From Streptomyces fradiae (GTDB taxonomy: Bacteria; Actinomycetota; Actinomycetes; Streptomycetales; Streptomycetaceae): 64,000 nt of DNA. The notes beneath the pieces are model-generated. The model saw only the letters and a program-made list of their open reading frames with translations. It searched no databases and was not told the origin of the DNA. This document shows, one piece after another, positions 8,707 through 16,606 of this stretch. A program made the translations under genes and the position numbers. The stretch is taken from NCBI RefSeq assembly GCF_041270065.1, contig NZ_CP065958.1:6572001-6636000 (forward strand), in the 5' to 3' direction. The number at the start of each line of letters is the position of its first letter. Position 1 is the stretch's first letter.

Positions 8707-9669
8707 GTGGGCGGGATCGTCGACTTCGAAGTGGTGCTCCCCTCCTCCACCGTGGAGGTGGAGGAGCTGCACGCCGCGTCCGGCGTGCCCGTCGCCGACA
8801 TCCTCGCCATCACCCACACCGCCTCCTTCCCCGCCCTCGACGAGGACGAGCCGGCCTGGGAGCTGGCCGCCACCGCCGGCCGCACCGTCCTGGAGCGCAC
8901 CGGCGTCGACCCCGACGCCATCGGACTCGTCGTCTACGCCGGCTCGGGCGAGTGGGACCTGCCCTTCTGGTCGCCCGCCGCCAAGGTCGCCGACGAGCTC
9001 GGCATCGGAAACGCCCACTGCTACGAGGTCACCAACTTCTGCAACGGCGCGATGACCGCGATCCGCACGGCGCTCGCCGAACTCGCCCTGAACGGCGGGC
9101 AGTACGCGCTCGTCCTCATCGGCGACCGGCTCAGCCGGCTGGTCGACCACGAGGACGCCGAGTCCAAGCACCTGTTCAACTTCGGCGACGCCCCGGCGGC
9201 CGTCCTGCTCGGCCGCGAGGGCACCCTCCTCGACGTCCTCGCCTCCGCCGCCCGCACCGACCCTTCCTGGGCCGACTACTACTCCGGCGACGTCGAGGAC
9301 GACCGCGTCCTGATGCGCCGCCGCGGCCGCCGGCCCGGACTCGGCGACGCCTATCTGGAGAACTTCCCCGCCCGCGTCCACGACGTCCTGGACACCCTGG
9401 ACCGGCGGATCGACGACGTGGACTGGTTCCTCGTCAACCAAGGGGACAAGGGCATGCACGAGAAGCTGCTCGCCAAGCTCGGCATCCCGGCCGGCAAGAG
9501 CGTCTTCAACTACCACCGGTACGGACACATGGGCGGCTCCGACCCGTTCCTCGCGCTCCGCGACCTGATCGGCGAGGACCGCCTCACGCCCGGGGACCTG
9601 GTCCTGGTCGCCTCCAGCGGCATGGGCTTCAGCTGGGGCGTCACGGCGCTGGAGTACCGAGGCCGATGA
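8707..9669 (+). CDS. Divergent KASIII-like (thiolase-fold) enzyme 2
   Basis: The 320-residue protein has Cys112 in the nucleophile motif NFCNGAMTA. The His-equivalent segment reads LVNQGDKGM and the FabH Asn position reads GHMGGSD (His274, Asp279), so the FabH Cys-His-Asn triad is altered in the same way as in the paralogue at 2.6 kb. GTG 8707 is chosen because a perfect AAGGAGG ends nine bases upstream. An ATG at 8677 is possible but has only a weak ribosome site. A role as acyltransferase toward a carrier or hydroxyl group is likely. The two paralogues may act as a pair or on different acyl groups. Confidence 0.78.
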   Translation: MGGIVDFEVVLPSSTVEVEELHAASGVPVADILAITHTASFPALDEDEPAWELAATAGRTVLERTGVDPDAIGLVVYAGSGEWDLPFWSPAAKVADELGIGNAHCYEVTNFCNGAMTAIRTALAELALNGGQYALVLIGDRLSRLVDHEDAESKHLFNFGDAPAAVLLGREGTLLDVLASAARTDPSWADYYSGDVEDDRVLMRRRGRRPGLGDAYLENFPARVHDVLDTLDRRIDDVDWFLVNQGDKGMHEKLLAKLGIPAGKSVFNYHRYGHMGGSDPFLALRDLIGEDRLTPGDLVLVASSGMGFSWGVTALEYRGR

Positions 9670-10502
9670 CCGCTCCCGTACGCCCGTACGCGGGCTGGAA
9701 GGACCTGCGGCGCTATCTCGCCCCGGTCGAGGGACCGGCGGGTGAGCCCGGTGGCGCGGGTACGGGTGAGGGGGAGCCGTTCACGCTGCTCCTCACCCAC
9801 CACGCGGGCGGCTCGGCCGCCGCCTTCGCCCCGCTGCTCCGGCACCTGCCCGCCGGCTGGCGGCTGCTCGCCGTGGACCTCCCCGGCCGGCTGATGGCAC
9901 TCGGCGAGGGCGGCTGCCGCACCACCGCCGAGGCGGTGGAGTGGCTGGCCCCGCTCACCCGGCGGGTGCTCGACGCGCCCCGCGCCGGCTCGTACGGCGT
10001 CTTCGGCCACAGCATGGGCGCCCTCATCGCGTACGAACTCGCCCGCGAGCTCTCCCGCGACGGGGACCCGCCCGTCTGGGTCGGCCTCTCCGGCGCACCC
10101 GCCCCCGGCCACCGGCCCGAGCGCGCGCAGCGCCACCTGTGGACCCGGGAGCGCCTGACCGCGTTCCTGCGGGAGCTCGGCGGCACCCCCGAGGAGGTGC
10201 TCGCCGTCCCCGACCTGGTCGGACCGATGGTGGAGGCGCTGCGCGGCGACCTCTCGATCGTCGACACCTACGAGGAGCACCCAGGCCCGCCGCTCGGCGT
10301 CCCGCTCTCGCTGTTCACCGGCGCGGACGACCCGGTCGCCCACCCCGGTCTCGCCGCGCCCTGGGCCGGCCACACCACCGGCCCGACCGCCCGGCACTCC
10401 TGGCCGGGCGGCCACTTCTACCTCTTCGAGCACGCCGCGGAGGTCAGCGCGCGCATCGCCCACGACGTCGCCGACGCCCTGAAGCCCGGCGCCGATCGCT
10501 GA
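9666..10502 (+). CDS. Type II thioesterase (alpha/beta hydrolase)
   Basis: The 278-residue protein has the nucleophile elbow GHSMGA around residue 118, an Asp in TGADDPV and a His in GGHFYLFEH, which together form the type II thioesterase triad. These enzymes hydrolyse stalled or mis-primed acyl groups from carrier proteins and edit PKS/NRPS lines. The start overlaps the KASIII-like stop as ATGA. Residues 25-40 form a Gly/Glu-rich insert not usual for the family. It is the last gene of the rightward operon and ends three bases before the convergent LuxR gene. Confidence 0.88.
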   Translation: MTAPVRPYAGWKDLRRYLAPVEGPAGEPGGAGTGEGEPFTLLLTHHAGGSAAAFAPLLRHLPAGWRLLAVDLPGRLMALGEGGCRTTAEAVEWLAPLTRRVLDAPRAGSYGVFGHSMGALIAYELARELSRDGDPPVWVGLSGAPAPGHRPERAQRHLWTRERLTAFLRELGGTPEEVLAVPDLVGPMVEALRGDLSIVDTYEEHPGPPLGVPLSLFTGADDPVAHPGLAAPWAGHTTGPTARHSWPGGHFYLFEHAAEVSARIAHDVADALKPGADR

Positions 10503-10505
10503 TCC

Positions 10506-11501
10506 TCAGGGATCGCAGGGGCGCTCGTTCTCGGGCTCCGGGAGCAGCCCCTTGGTCGCTATCAGATAGCCGAGCTGGGCCCGGCTCACGCTGCCGAGCC
10601 GCCGGGATATCCGACTGATGTATTCGGCCACGGTGCGCCGGCTGATGCCGAGTCCGCGGGCGATCTTCTCCTCGGTGTGTCCGGCGACCAGGAAGCGCAC
10701 GATGCTCTGTTCCAGCTCCGAAACGACGATTTCCGGCCGTTTTCCCGCGGCCGGATCGACCGGGGTGCCACGGGCCCACGCGTACTCGAAGACATTCGCC
10801 AGATAGCGGACGATGCTCGGATCGCGGACCTCCAGCGCCTCGTCCGGAGAATCGGAAAGGGTCGGAATGAATGCCACCGTGCGGTCGCAGATGATGACCC
10901 GGTCGAACATCTCGTCCACGGTCCGGATACTTCCGCCGGCTTCCGCGACGGTCCGGATGTATTCCGCCGTCGGCGGATGGTTCCATACCGCATGTTGATA
11001 AAGGGTGCGTTGCGAGACGCCCCGTGACAGGAGTTCGAGATTGCGCGCCACCACCGTTTCCAGGATCTCCGGGGGCCGGCGGCCGCCCGGCTGGGCGGTC
11101 AGCAGCTCGGACTTGCACAGTCCCACCGCCACGTCGATCGTCGCCGCGATCTCCCCGGCGCCCTTCAGCACCGTCGAGCACTGCGTCCCGCTCTGCCGGG
11201 CCTCGGTGTACACGGCCTCGGCCGTCTCGAAGGACTTGGCCAGGGCGTCGAGCCGGCGCCGGTCCTCCGCGAGCGTGCGCTCCAGGGGAGCCAGCGTCCG
11301 GCCCGCGGCGATCGCCGGGGTGACCGGCGCGAGCAGCTCGGGCTCGCCCGGAGCCGGTACCAGCAGTCCCAAAGCCGTCGCACAGTGGACCGGCGGGTCC
11401 GCCGGCACCGACCCCGCGGCGACGGCGCTTTCATAACGACGTAGTCCAGGCTCGCAGAGTCCTGGTCCACATGGCGTGCCATCACATCCTGTTTGCGACA
11501 T
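10506..11501 (-). CDS. LuxR-type transcriptional regulator, likely pathway-specific
   Basis: The 331-residue protein has a C-terminal LuxR helix-turn-helix (residues about 262-320; key run HTEEKIARGLGISRRTVAEY). The long N-terminal region contains a helical segment and the FDRVIICDRT block seen in a common group of Streptomyces LuxR regulators with a phospholipase-D/TrmB-like sensor region. The function of this N-terminal part is unknown. It converges on the cluster operon and diverges from the methyltransferase at 11.6 kb, so it is the obvious candidate to control the cluster. A palindrome in the divergent gap at 11520-11532 is a possible target. Confidence 0.82.
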   Translation of the reverse strand: MSQTGCDGTPCGPGLCEPGLRRYESAVAAGSVPADPPVHCATALGLLVPAPGEPELLAPVTPAIAAGRTLAPLERTLAEDRRRLDALAKSFETAEAVYTEARQSGTQCSTVLKGAGEIAATIDVAVGLCKSELLTAQPGGRRPPEILETVVARNLELLSRGVSQRTLYQHAVWNHPPTAEYIRTVAEAGGSIRTVDEMFDRVIICDRTVAFIPTLSDSPDEALEVRDPSIVRYLANVFEYAWARGTPVDPAAGKRPEIVVSELEQSIVRFLVAGHTEEKIARGLGISRRTVAEYISRISRRLGSVSRAQLGYLIATKGLLPEPENERPCDP

Positions 11502-11519
11502 TTGCCCCCCTGCGTGATC

Positions 11520-11532
11520 ATGCGCTGCGCAT
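11520..11532. promoter_or_regulatory. ATGCGC-N-GCGCAT palindrome between LuxR and methyltransferase genes
   Basis: A perfect 6-bp inverted repeat around one central T lies 19 bases upstream of the LuxR start and about 100 bases upstream of the methyltransferase. It could be an operator for the LuxR protein. No biochemical rule ties this sequence to the family, so the assignment is positional. Confidence 0.35.
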
Positions 11533-11630
11533 ACCTGTTAGGTCAGGGCGTTGTTGCGGCAACCGCGCGCCGGAAACCATGAGTGAACCCTCTCCGACTC
11601 GGTTCGAACCGCATTTACCAAGGGATGGAA

Positions 11631-12485
11631 ATGGCACCCTCGATTCAGAGCAATGAGTTCCGTTCGGCGGTGGCCCGGCTCTCCGTGCCCGGAATGGGCA
11701 CCGAGGTCGTCGGCCCGCTACTCGCGAACCTCGTCCAGCTCCTCCGCCCGAGCCGGGTGCTCGAAGTGGGAATGGGATACACCACCCCCTTCCTCGCCGC
11801 CGCGCTCGCCGAGGCGGAGGAGACGGCCGCCGCCGAATCCCTCGCCCTCGCCGAGAAGACCCGCGAACACCTCGACGCCGGCCGCGCCCTCGACGACCAG
11901 TGGCTGCTCGCCGAGCCGCCGCTCGTCACCCCCTCGCTCCACCTGGAGCCCTACCGCCCGCGCCTCGCCGCCGTCGACAACCTCTCGATCGCCGAGTCCT
12001 CCGCCGGCCGCTGCCAGGAGGTGCTCGCCGAACTCGGCCTGGCGGACCGGGTGACGGTGGTCAACGCCGACCTCAAGGACTCCCTGGACAAGCTCCCCGA
12101 GGAGTTCACCCCCATCGACTTCGCGTGGGTCGACGCCTGGGAGTGCCTGTGGTTCTTCGACCACTTCTGGCCGCTGATCAACCCCGACGGCGGACTCGTC
12201 GTCATGCACTACCTGATGACCTACCCCGAGGGCGACGCCGTCCGCCGCTACATAGCGAAGTTCCAGGAGCGCCACCCCGGGGAGCTGGAGGTGGTCAGCC
12301 TCCTGGAGTCGCAGAAGCTGATGCAGAACAGCGTCACCATCCTGCGCCGCACCTCCGGCGCGCGGAAGCTCCGGTACGCCGGCCCCGGCGGCGCCATCGA
12401 CTACTCGGACCAGCTGCTCAGCGACGCCCGCGAGCACCTGCGCCTGGTCGCCGACGCCCGCGCGACCGACCGCCGGTCCGCGTGA
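11631..12485 (+). CDS. SAM-dependent O-methyltransferase, candidate for the methoxymalonyl-ACP methylation
   Basis: The 284-residue protein has a class I methyltransferase fold with motif I VLEVGMGYTTPFL (around residue 42), acidic post-motif residues, and an FAWVDAWECLWFFDHFWPL segment that fits the motif IV-V region. ATG 11631 has AAGGG six bases upstream, whereas the in-frame ATG at 11625 is too near it. In FkbH-type pathways an O-methyltransferase (FkbG type) converts hydroxymalonyl-ACP to methoxymalonyl-ACP. This is the only methyltransferase in the visible part of the cluster. It could instead be a tailoring enzyme, and the family match to FkbG is not certain by eye. Confidence 0.75.
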   Translation: MAPSIQSNEFRSAVARLSVPGMGTEVVGPLLANLVQLLRPSRVLEVGMGYTTPFLAAALAEAEETAAAESLALAEKTREHLDAGRALDDQWLLAEPPLVTPSLHLEPYRPRLAAVDNLSIAESSAGRCQEVLAELGLADRVTVVNADLKDSLDKLPEEFTPIDFAWVDAWECLWFFDHFWPLINPDGGLVVMHYLMTYPEGDAVRRYIAKFQERHPGELEVVSLLESQKLMQNSVTILRRTSGARKLRYAGPGGAIDYSDQLLSDAREHLRLVADARATDRRSA

Positions 12486-12513
12486 AGCACCGAGACGAGC
12501 TGTGAGGACCGCT

Positions 12514-13083
12514 GTGACTTCCACCGCCACCGCCACGTTCACGCTCGAACACCCGGTACGGAGCCGGAGCTTCGCCTTCGTCCTGGGCAGTCCCCGCGAC
12601 GGCGGGAACACCGAGACCCTGGCCCGGTACGCGGCCGAGGGCCTGCCGCCGGACAGCACCGGCAGCTGGCTCAGCCTGAGCGAACTCGCCCTCCCCGCCC
12701 AGCCGTCCGGCCCGCTGCCGGACGGGCCGGAGAAGGTGCTGCTCGACGCGACCCTCGACAGCACGGACCTCGTCGTCGCGTCGCCGCTCCACTGGTACAG
12801 CGTCTCGGCGGCCACCAAGCTCTACCTCGACTACTGGGCCCGCTGGCTCGCCCTGCCGGACCTCGCCTTCCGCGAGCGGATGCGCGGCAAGAACCTGTGG
12901 GCGGTCACCGCGTACGCCCGCGGCGAGGACGCCGACACCGACCCCCTCACCGGGATGCTCAGCCGCACCGCCGGCTACCTCGGCATGGAGTGGCGCGGCG
13001 CCCTCCTGGCCCGCGCCCACCGCCCCGGCGACCTGGAGGCGGACCCGGCTGCCCTCGCGCGGGCGGCCGCGTTCTTCGCGTAA
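12514..13083 (+). CDS. NADPH-dependent FMN reductase family flavoprotein
   Basis: The 189-residue flavodoxin-like protein has the flavin phosphate loop LGSPRDGGNTETLA near residue 25 and SPLHWYSVSAATKLYLDYW, typical of this family. GTG 12514 is preferred over GTG 12502 because a GAGGA lies just upstream. It follows the methyltransferase by 28 bases and is the last gene of the cluster before a strong hairpin. The likely job is to supply reduced FMN to the luciferase-like monooxygenase at 7.6 kb. A quinone or product reductase is the alternative. Confidence 0.8.
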   Translation: MTSTATATFTLEHPVRSRSFAFVLGSPRDGGNTETLARYAAEGLPPDSTGSWLSLSELALPAQPSGPLPDGPEKVLLDATLDSTDLVVASPLHWYSVSAATKLYLDYWARWLALPDLAFRERMRGKNLWAVTAYARGEDADTDPLTGMLSRTAGYLGMEWRGALLARAHRPGDLEADPAALARAAAFFA

Positions 13084-13100
13084 CGGCGCCGAACCGCACG

Positions 13101-13140
13101 GAACCGCCCCGGACTCCGCAGGAGGAGTCCGGGGCGGTTC
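13101..13140 (+). terminator. Perfect 17-bp hairpin ending the biosynthetic cluster
   Basis: The arms at 13101-13117 and 13124-13140 are perfectly complementary around a 6-base loop, starting 18 bases after the FMN reductase stop. There is no U-tract, as is usual in Streptomyces. It separates the cluster from the LacI gene converging from the right and may act in both directions. Confidence 0.8.
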
Positions 13141-13197
13141 GGGGTGGGCGTGCGGGCGGGCTGCGCGCGCTCGCCCAGTACCGGACGCCCTGAGCCG

Positions 13198-14175
13198 TCA
13201 GCCTCCCGGTGGCGCCGTGCTCGCGCCCGGCACCAGGCGGGGGAGGAGCAGCCGGGGCGCGGGCGGCACGGCGCCGGGCGGGGTGGCGAGGGCCAGGTCC
13301 ACGGCCTGGCGGGACATCTCGCGCTTCGGCAGCACCACCGAGGTGAGCGTCGAGCGGGACAGCAGGCCCTCCGGGGTGTCGTCGTGGGCGACGACCGAGA
13401 GGTCGTGCGGGACCGAGCGGCCCAGGGCGCGGGCCGCCTCCGTGGCCGCCGCGGCCAGCACGTCGTGGGTGGCGAAGAGCGCGGTGGCCCCGGGGTGGGC
13501 GCGCAGGGCGGCGAGCGCCGTGTCGAGGCCGGCGCGGAAGGCCGGGGCCGGGGCCAGATGGACGGGGGAGTCCTCGCGGAAGGCGCGCCGGAAGCCCTCG
13601 ACGCGTACGGAGTGGGCGGGGCTCGCCAGGATCACGGCCCGCTCGTGGCCCAGCTCGCGCAGATGGCGGCCGGCCAGCCCGCCGCCGTACGCGTAGTCGA
13701 TGGTGACCACCGGGAAGCCGGGCGGCACCGGCGCCTCCCACGCGCACAGCACCACCGGGAAGCGGGCGTCCGCGAGCAGCGGCAGATGGCCGGTGAGCCC
13801 CTGGTCCCCGGCGATCAGGAGCGCGTCCACCGAGCGGCTGGTGAGCCCCGCCAGATGGCGGCGGGCCCGCTCGCCGTCGCGCCGGGTCGTGCAGAGCAGC
13901 AGATGGTGACCGCGCTCCTCCAGGGCGTCCTCGACCTCCTCCACGACGTCCGCGTAGAACGGCGCCGACACCGTCGGCACGAAGAGGCCCACCGTGCGCG
14001 TGCTGCCGGTCGCCAGCGAGCGGGCCACCAGATTGGGCACGTAACCGAGTTCGGCGATCGCCGCGCGCACCCGCGCCTCGGTGGCCGGGCGGACCGCCAC
14101 CCGTCCCGTCACGACGTTCGACACCGTCTGCTTGGTGACGCCTGCCCGTTCCGCCACCTCCCGCATGGTCACCAT
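13198..14175 (-). CDS. LacI-family transcriptional repressor
   Basis: The 325-residue protein has an N-terminal LacI helix-turn-helix (TMREVAERAGVTKQTVSNVV) with hinge LGYVPNLVARSL and a periplasmic-binding-like effector domain. The ATG at 14175 is chosen because it puts the HTH at the very N-terminus. A second ATG nine bases inside is also possible. It is divergent from the secreted lectin protein at 14.3 kb, and a LacI-like palindrome lies between them, so it probably controls that gene and itself in response to a sugar. The inducer is unknown. Confidence 0.88.
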   Translation of the reverse strand: MVTMREVAERAGVTKQTVSNVVTGRVAVRPATEARVRAAIAELGYVPNLVARSLATGSTRTVGLFVPTVSAPFYADVVEEVEDALEERGHHLLLCTTRRDGERARRHLAGLTSRSVDALLIAGDQGLTGHLPLLADARFPVVLCAWEAPVPPGFPVVTIDYAYGGGLAGRHLRELGHERAVILASPAHSVRVEGFRRAFREDSPVHLAPAPAFRAGLDTALAALRAHPGATALFATHDVLAAAATEAARALGRSVPHDLSVVAHDDTPEGLLSRSTLTSVVLPKREMSRQAVDLALATPPGAVPPAPRLLLPRLVPGASTAPPGG

Positions 14176-14253
14176 GGCGTCGCACCGTAGCCCGGCCGCC
14201 AACCGCGGTCAAGGGACGCTGATTTCGTGGACGCGACTGCGCCGCGCCTCTTG

Positions 14254-14267
14254 TTTTACCGGTCAAA
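14254..14267. promoter_or_regulatory. Candidate LacI-family operator (TTTTACCGGTCAAA)
   Basis: This 14-bp site is palindromic at 12 of 14 positions around a central CG step, which is the usual form of LacI-family operators. It lies 79 bp upstream of the LacI start and 57 bp upstream of the lectin gene start. It is A/T-rich against a very G+C-rich background. Confidence 0.6.
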
Positions 14268-14323
14268 TGAGCTCTATCGTCCGTGGCCGTTCGGCAACTC
14301 CGGCCCCCGCCCAGGGAGTTCAC

Positions 14324-16606
14324 GTGCATCCTCCACGTCGCGGCAGGCTCCTGAGCCTGCTCGCCACCACCGCGCTCGCCGCCGCTTCCCTCGCCGTCGC
14401 CGCCCCCACCGGCTCCGCGGCCCCGGCCTCGACCCCTGCCCCTGCCCCCGCCCCCGCCCCCGCCACGAGCCAGGACACCTACACCGTCACCGTCGGCGCC
14501 AAGGGTTCCTGGACCCACCCCGACGACACGCCCGCCAGTCCCTACACCGACAAGGACGGCACCTTCTACTTCCAGCAGGCCCACGCCCTCTACGGCGCGA
14601 ACGACTCCCGCCAGTGGAACTTCTTCACCGGCGCCGACCTCGACACCGCCACCCGCTCCAGCGCCCTCAGCGACGCCGTCAACCCGAGCAACAGCAACGA
14701 CCGCAACAACGACACCACGTGGCGCTGCAACAACAGCCCGACCGGCGTCGAGTCCACCAGCGCCCCCGCCGGCAGCGGCTACGCCCACCGCAACTACTGC
14801 GACCTCACCGGCCTGTGGGTCGACCCCGACACCGGCGACTGGTACGGGCTCGTGCACAACGAGTTCACCCCGCAGCCCTTCGCCGACGGCATCCACTACG
14901 ACGGCATCGACTACGCCGTCTCCCGCGACCAGGGACGCACCTGGACCGTCAAGGACCACGTCATCACGTCCCCGTACAGCACCAGGCGCGGCGACACCGC
15001 CGCCTTCCCCCAGCAGACGTACCACTACGGCACCGGCGACCCCCGCCTCTTCACCGACACCGCCTCCGGCTACTTCTACGTCTTCTACGGCTCGCGCATC
15101 GTGAACAAGGGCGGCGGCTGGGCCGCCTTCTACGGGCATGTCGCCCGCGCCCCCATCGCCTCGAAGATGGCCCCCGGCTCCTGGCAGAAGTGGTACGACG
15201 GCGCCTGGTCCCAGCCCGGCGTCGGCGGCCGCGAGAGCACCATGGTCCCGGTCGGGACGAACAGCACCGGCTATGTGCCCACCGACCAGGAGTACGACCC
15301 GGCCACCCCCGGCACCGTCAGCCAGCAGGTCGCCGCCGGGCAGACCCCGCCGACCTCGCCGCTCTTCGTCATGGACATCACCTACAACGCCCACCTCGGG
15401 CTCTACATCGGCGAGCCGCAGGCCGTCGACCAGAGCGGCAAGGCCCCGCAGGAGCTCTACGCCACCGCCGACCTCACCACCCAGAAGTGGTTCCGGCTCG
15501 GCGACACCGGCGGCTACACCACGGCGTCCTGGTACCGCTGGTTCCTCGACTCCGGCAACCGCACGAACTCCGGCATCGTCGGCCGGGACTTCCGCGCCTA
15601 CTGCTCCTTCGGCTGCTCCGGCGGCGCGAGCAGCGAGTACGTCAACCTGCGGATCGACAGCAGCCGGCCCGCCGCGCCCGTCGACACCACCAGGACCTAC
15701 CGGATCGGCAGCGCCGGCGGACGCGTCCTCGCCCAGGTCCAGGGCGGTACGAGCACGACGTCCGTGGCCGCCCCCACCGGCTCGGCCCTCGAGTCCTGGA
15801 CCTTCACCGCCAAGGGCGACGGCTCCTACCGCATCGCCAACACCGCCACCGGACAGCTCCTCGGCGTCGCCGCCACCGGCCCGGCCACCCGCGCCTGGGG
15901 CACCCGGCCCACCGTGACCGCCCCGGCCGGCGGCACCGGAGCCACCGGCCAGGAGTGGTTCGTGATCCCCGGCGCCTCGGCCGCCGACAACACCCCCACC
16001 GGCACCTACCGCCTGGTCAACCGCTACAGCGGCCTCGTCCTCGGCCTCTCCGGCGACCCCGCACGCCCGGCCGCCGAGACCACGCCCGCCCGCAGCTGGA
16101 CCGACACCACCGGCAGCCCGGTCGGCGCCGGGCGCGGCGCCGCCGAGCAGACCCTGAGCCTGACCCCGACCGGCACCGCGCCGCCCGCCCTCGACGGCGT
16201 CCGCACCCTCACCACCGTCTCCGGCGGAAAGGCGCTCGACGACCCCGACAGCAGCAGCGCCAACGGCACCCAGCTGATCACCTGGAGCCCGAACGGCGGC
16301 GCCAACCAGAAGTGGACCCTCACCCGGCAGACCGACGGGAGTTACGAGCTGCGCAACGGCTCGTCCGGCAAGTGCGCCGACATCGAGGGCGGCTCCACGG
16401 CCGCCGGCGCCCGGGTCATTCAGTGGACCTGCCACGGCGGCGCCAACCAGCGCTGGACCATCCTGCGCCTGCCGTCCGGCGGTGGCTACACCGTCGCCTC
16501 CGTCGGCAGCGGACTGCTCCTGACCACCGCGTCGACCGGGGACGGGGCCCGCGTCACCCAGCAGCCCGACACCGGATCCGGCCTCCAGCAGTGGACCGTC
16601 AGCTGA
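14324..16606 (+). CDS. Secreted beta-propeller-like protein with ricin-type lectin modules
   Basis: The 760-residue protein starts at GTG 14324 with AGGGAG upstream and has an export signal (RRGRLLSLLATTALAAASLAVAA, cleavage near residue 30) followed by an Ala/Pro linker. Residues 45-440 include an Asp-box-like SRDQGRTW at about 200 and many aromatic blades, suggesting a GH43/sialidase-like propeller, but no catalytic set was recognised. Residues from about 460 form ricin-B-type lectin repeats with QxW motifs (NQKWTL, NQRWTI). It probably binds or cleaves an extracellular polysaccharide under control of the divergent LacI repressor. The enzymatic activity is not established. Confidence 0.8.
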   Translation: MHPPRRGRLLSLLATTALAAASLAVAAPTGSAAPASTPAPAPAPAPATSQDTYTVTVGAKGSWTHPDDTPASPYTDKDGTFYFQQAHALYGANDSRQWNFFTGADLDTATRSSALSDAVNPSNSNDRNNDTTWRCNNSPTGVESTSAPAGSGYAHRNYCDLTGLWVDPDTGDWYGLVHNEFTPQPFADGIHYDGIDYAVSRDQGRTWTVKDHVITSPYSTRRGDTAAFPQQTYHYGTGDPRLFTDTASGYFYVFYGSRIVNKGGGWAAFYGHVARAPIASKMAPGSWQKWYDGAWSQPGVGGRESTMVPVGTNSTGYVPTDQEYDPATPGTVSQQVAAGQTPPTSPLFVMDITYNAHLGLYIGEPQAVDQSGKAPQELYATADLTTQKWFRLGDTGGYTTASWYRWFLDSGNRTNSGIVGRDFRAYCSFGCSGGASSEYVNLRIDSSRPAAPVDTTRTYRIGSAGGRVLAQVQGGTSTTSVAAPTGSALESWTFTAKGDGSYRIANTATGQLLGVAATGPATRAWGTRPTVTAPAGGTGATGQEWFVIPGASAADNTPTGTYRLVNRYSGLVLGLSGDPARPAAETTPARSWTDTTGSPVGAGRGAAEQTLSLTPTGTAPPALDGVRTLTTVSGGKALDDPDSSSANGTQLITWSPNGGANQKWTLTRQTDGSYELRNGSSGKCADIEGGSTAAGARVIQWTCHGGANQRWTILRLPSGGGYTVASVGSGLLLTTASTGDGARVTQQPDTGSGLQQWTVS

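Noticed and set aside
12959..16435. A 1158-codon open frame on the minus strand
   Set aside because: It runs antisense across the LacI and lectin genes, is almost only Gly, Ala, Arg and Val, and has no recognisable fold. It is a typical shadow frame of G+C-rich coding DNA.
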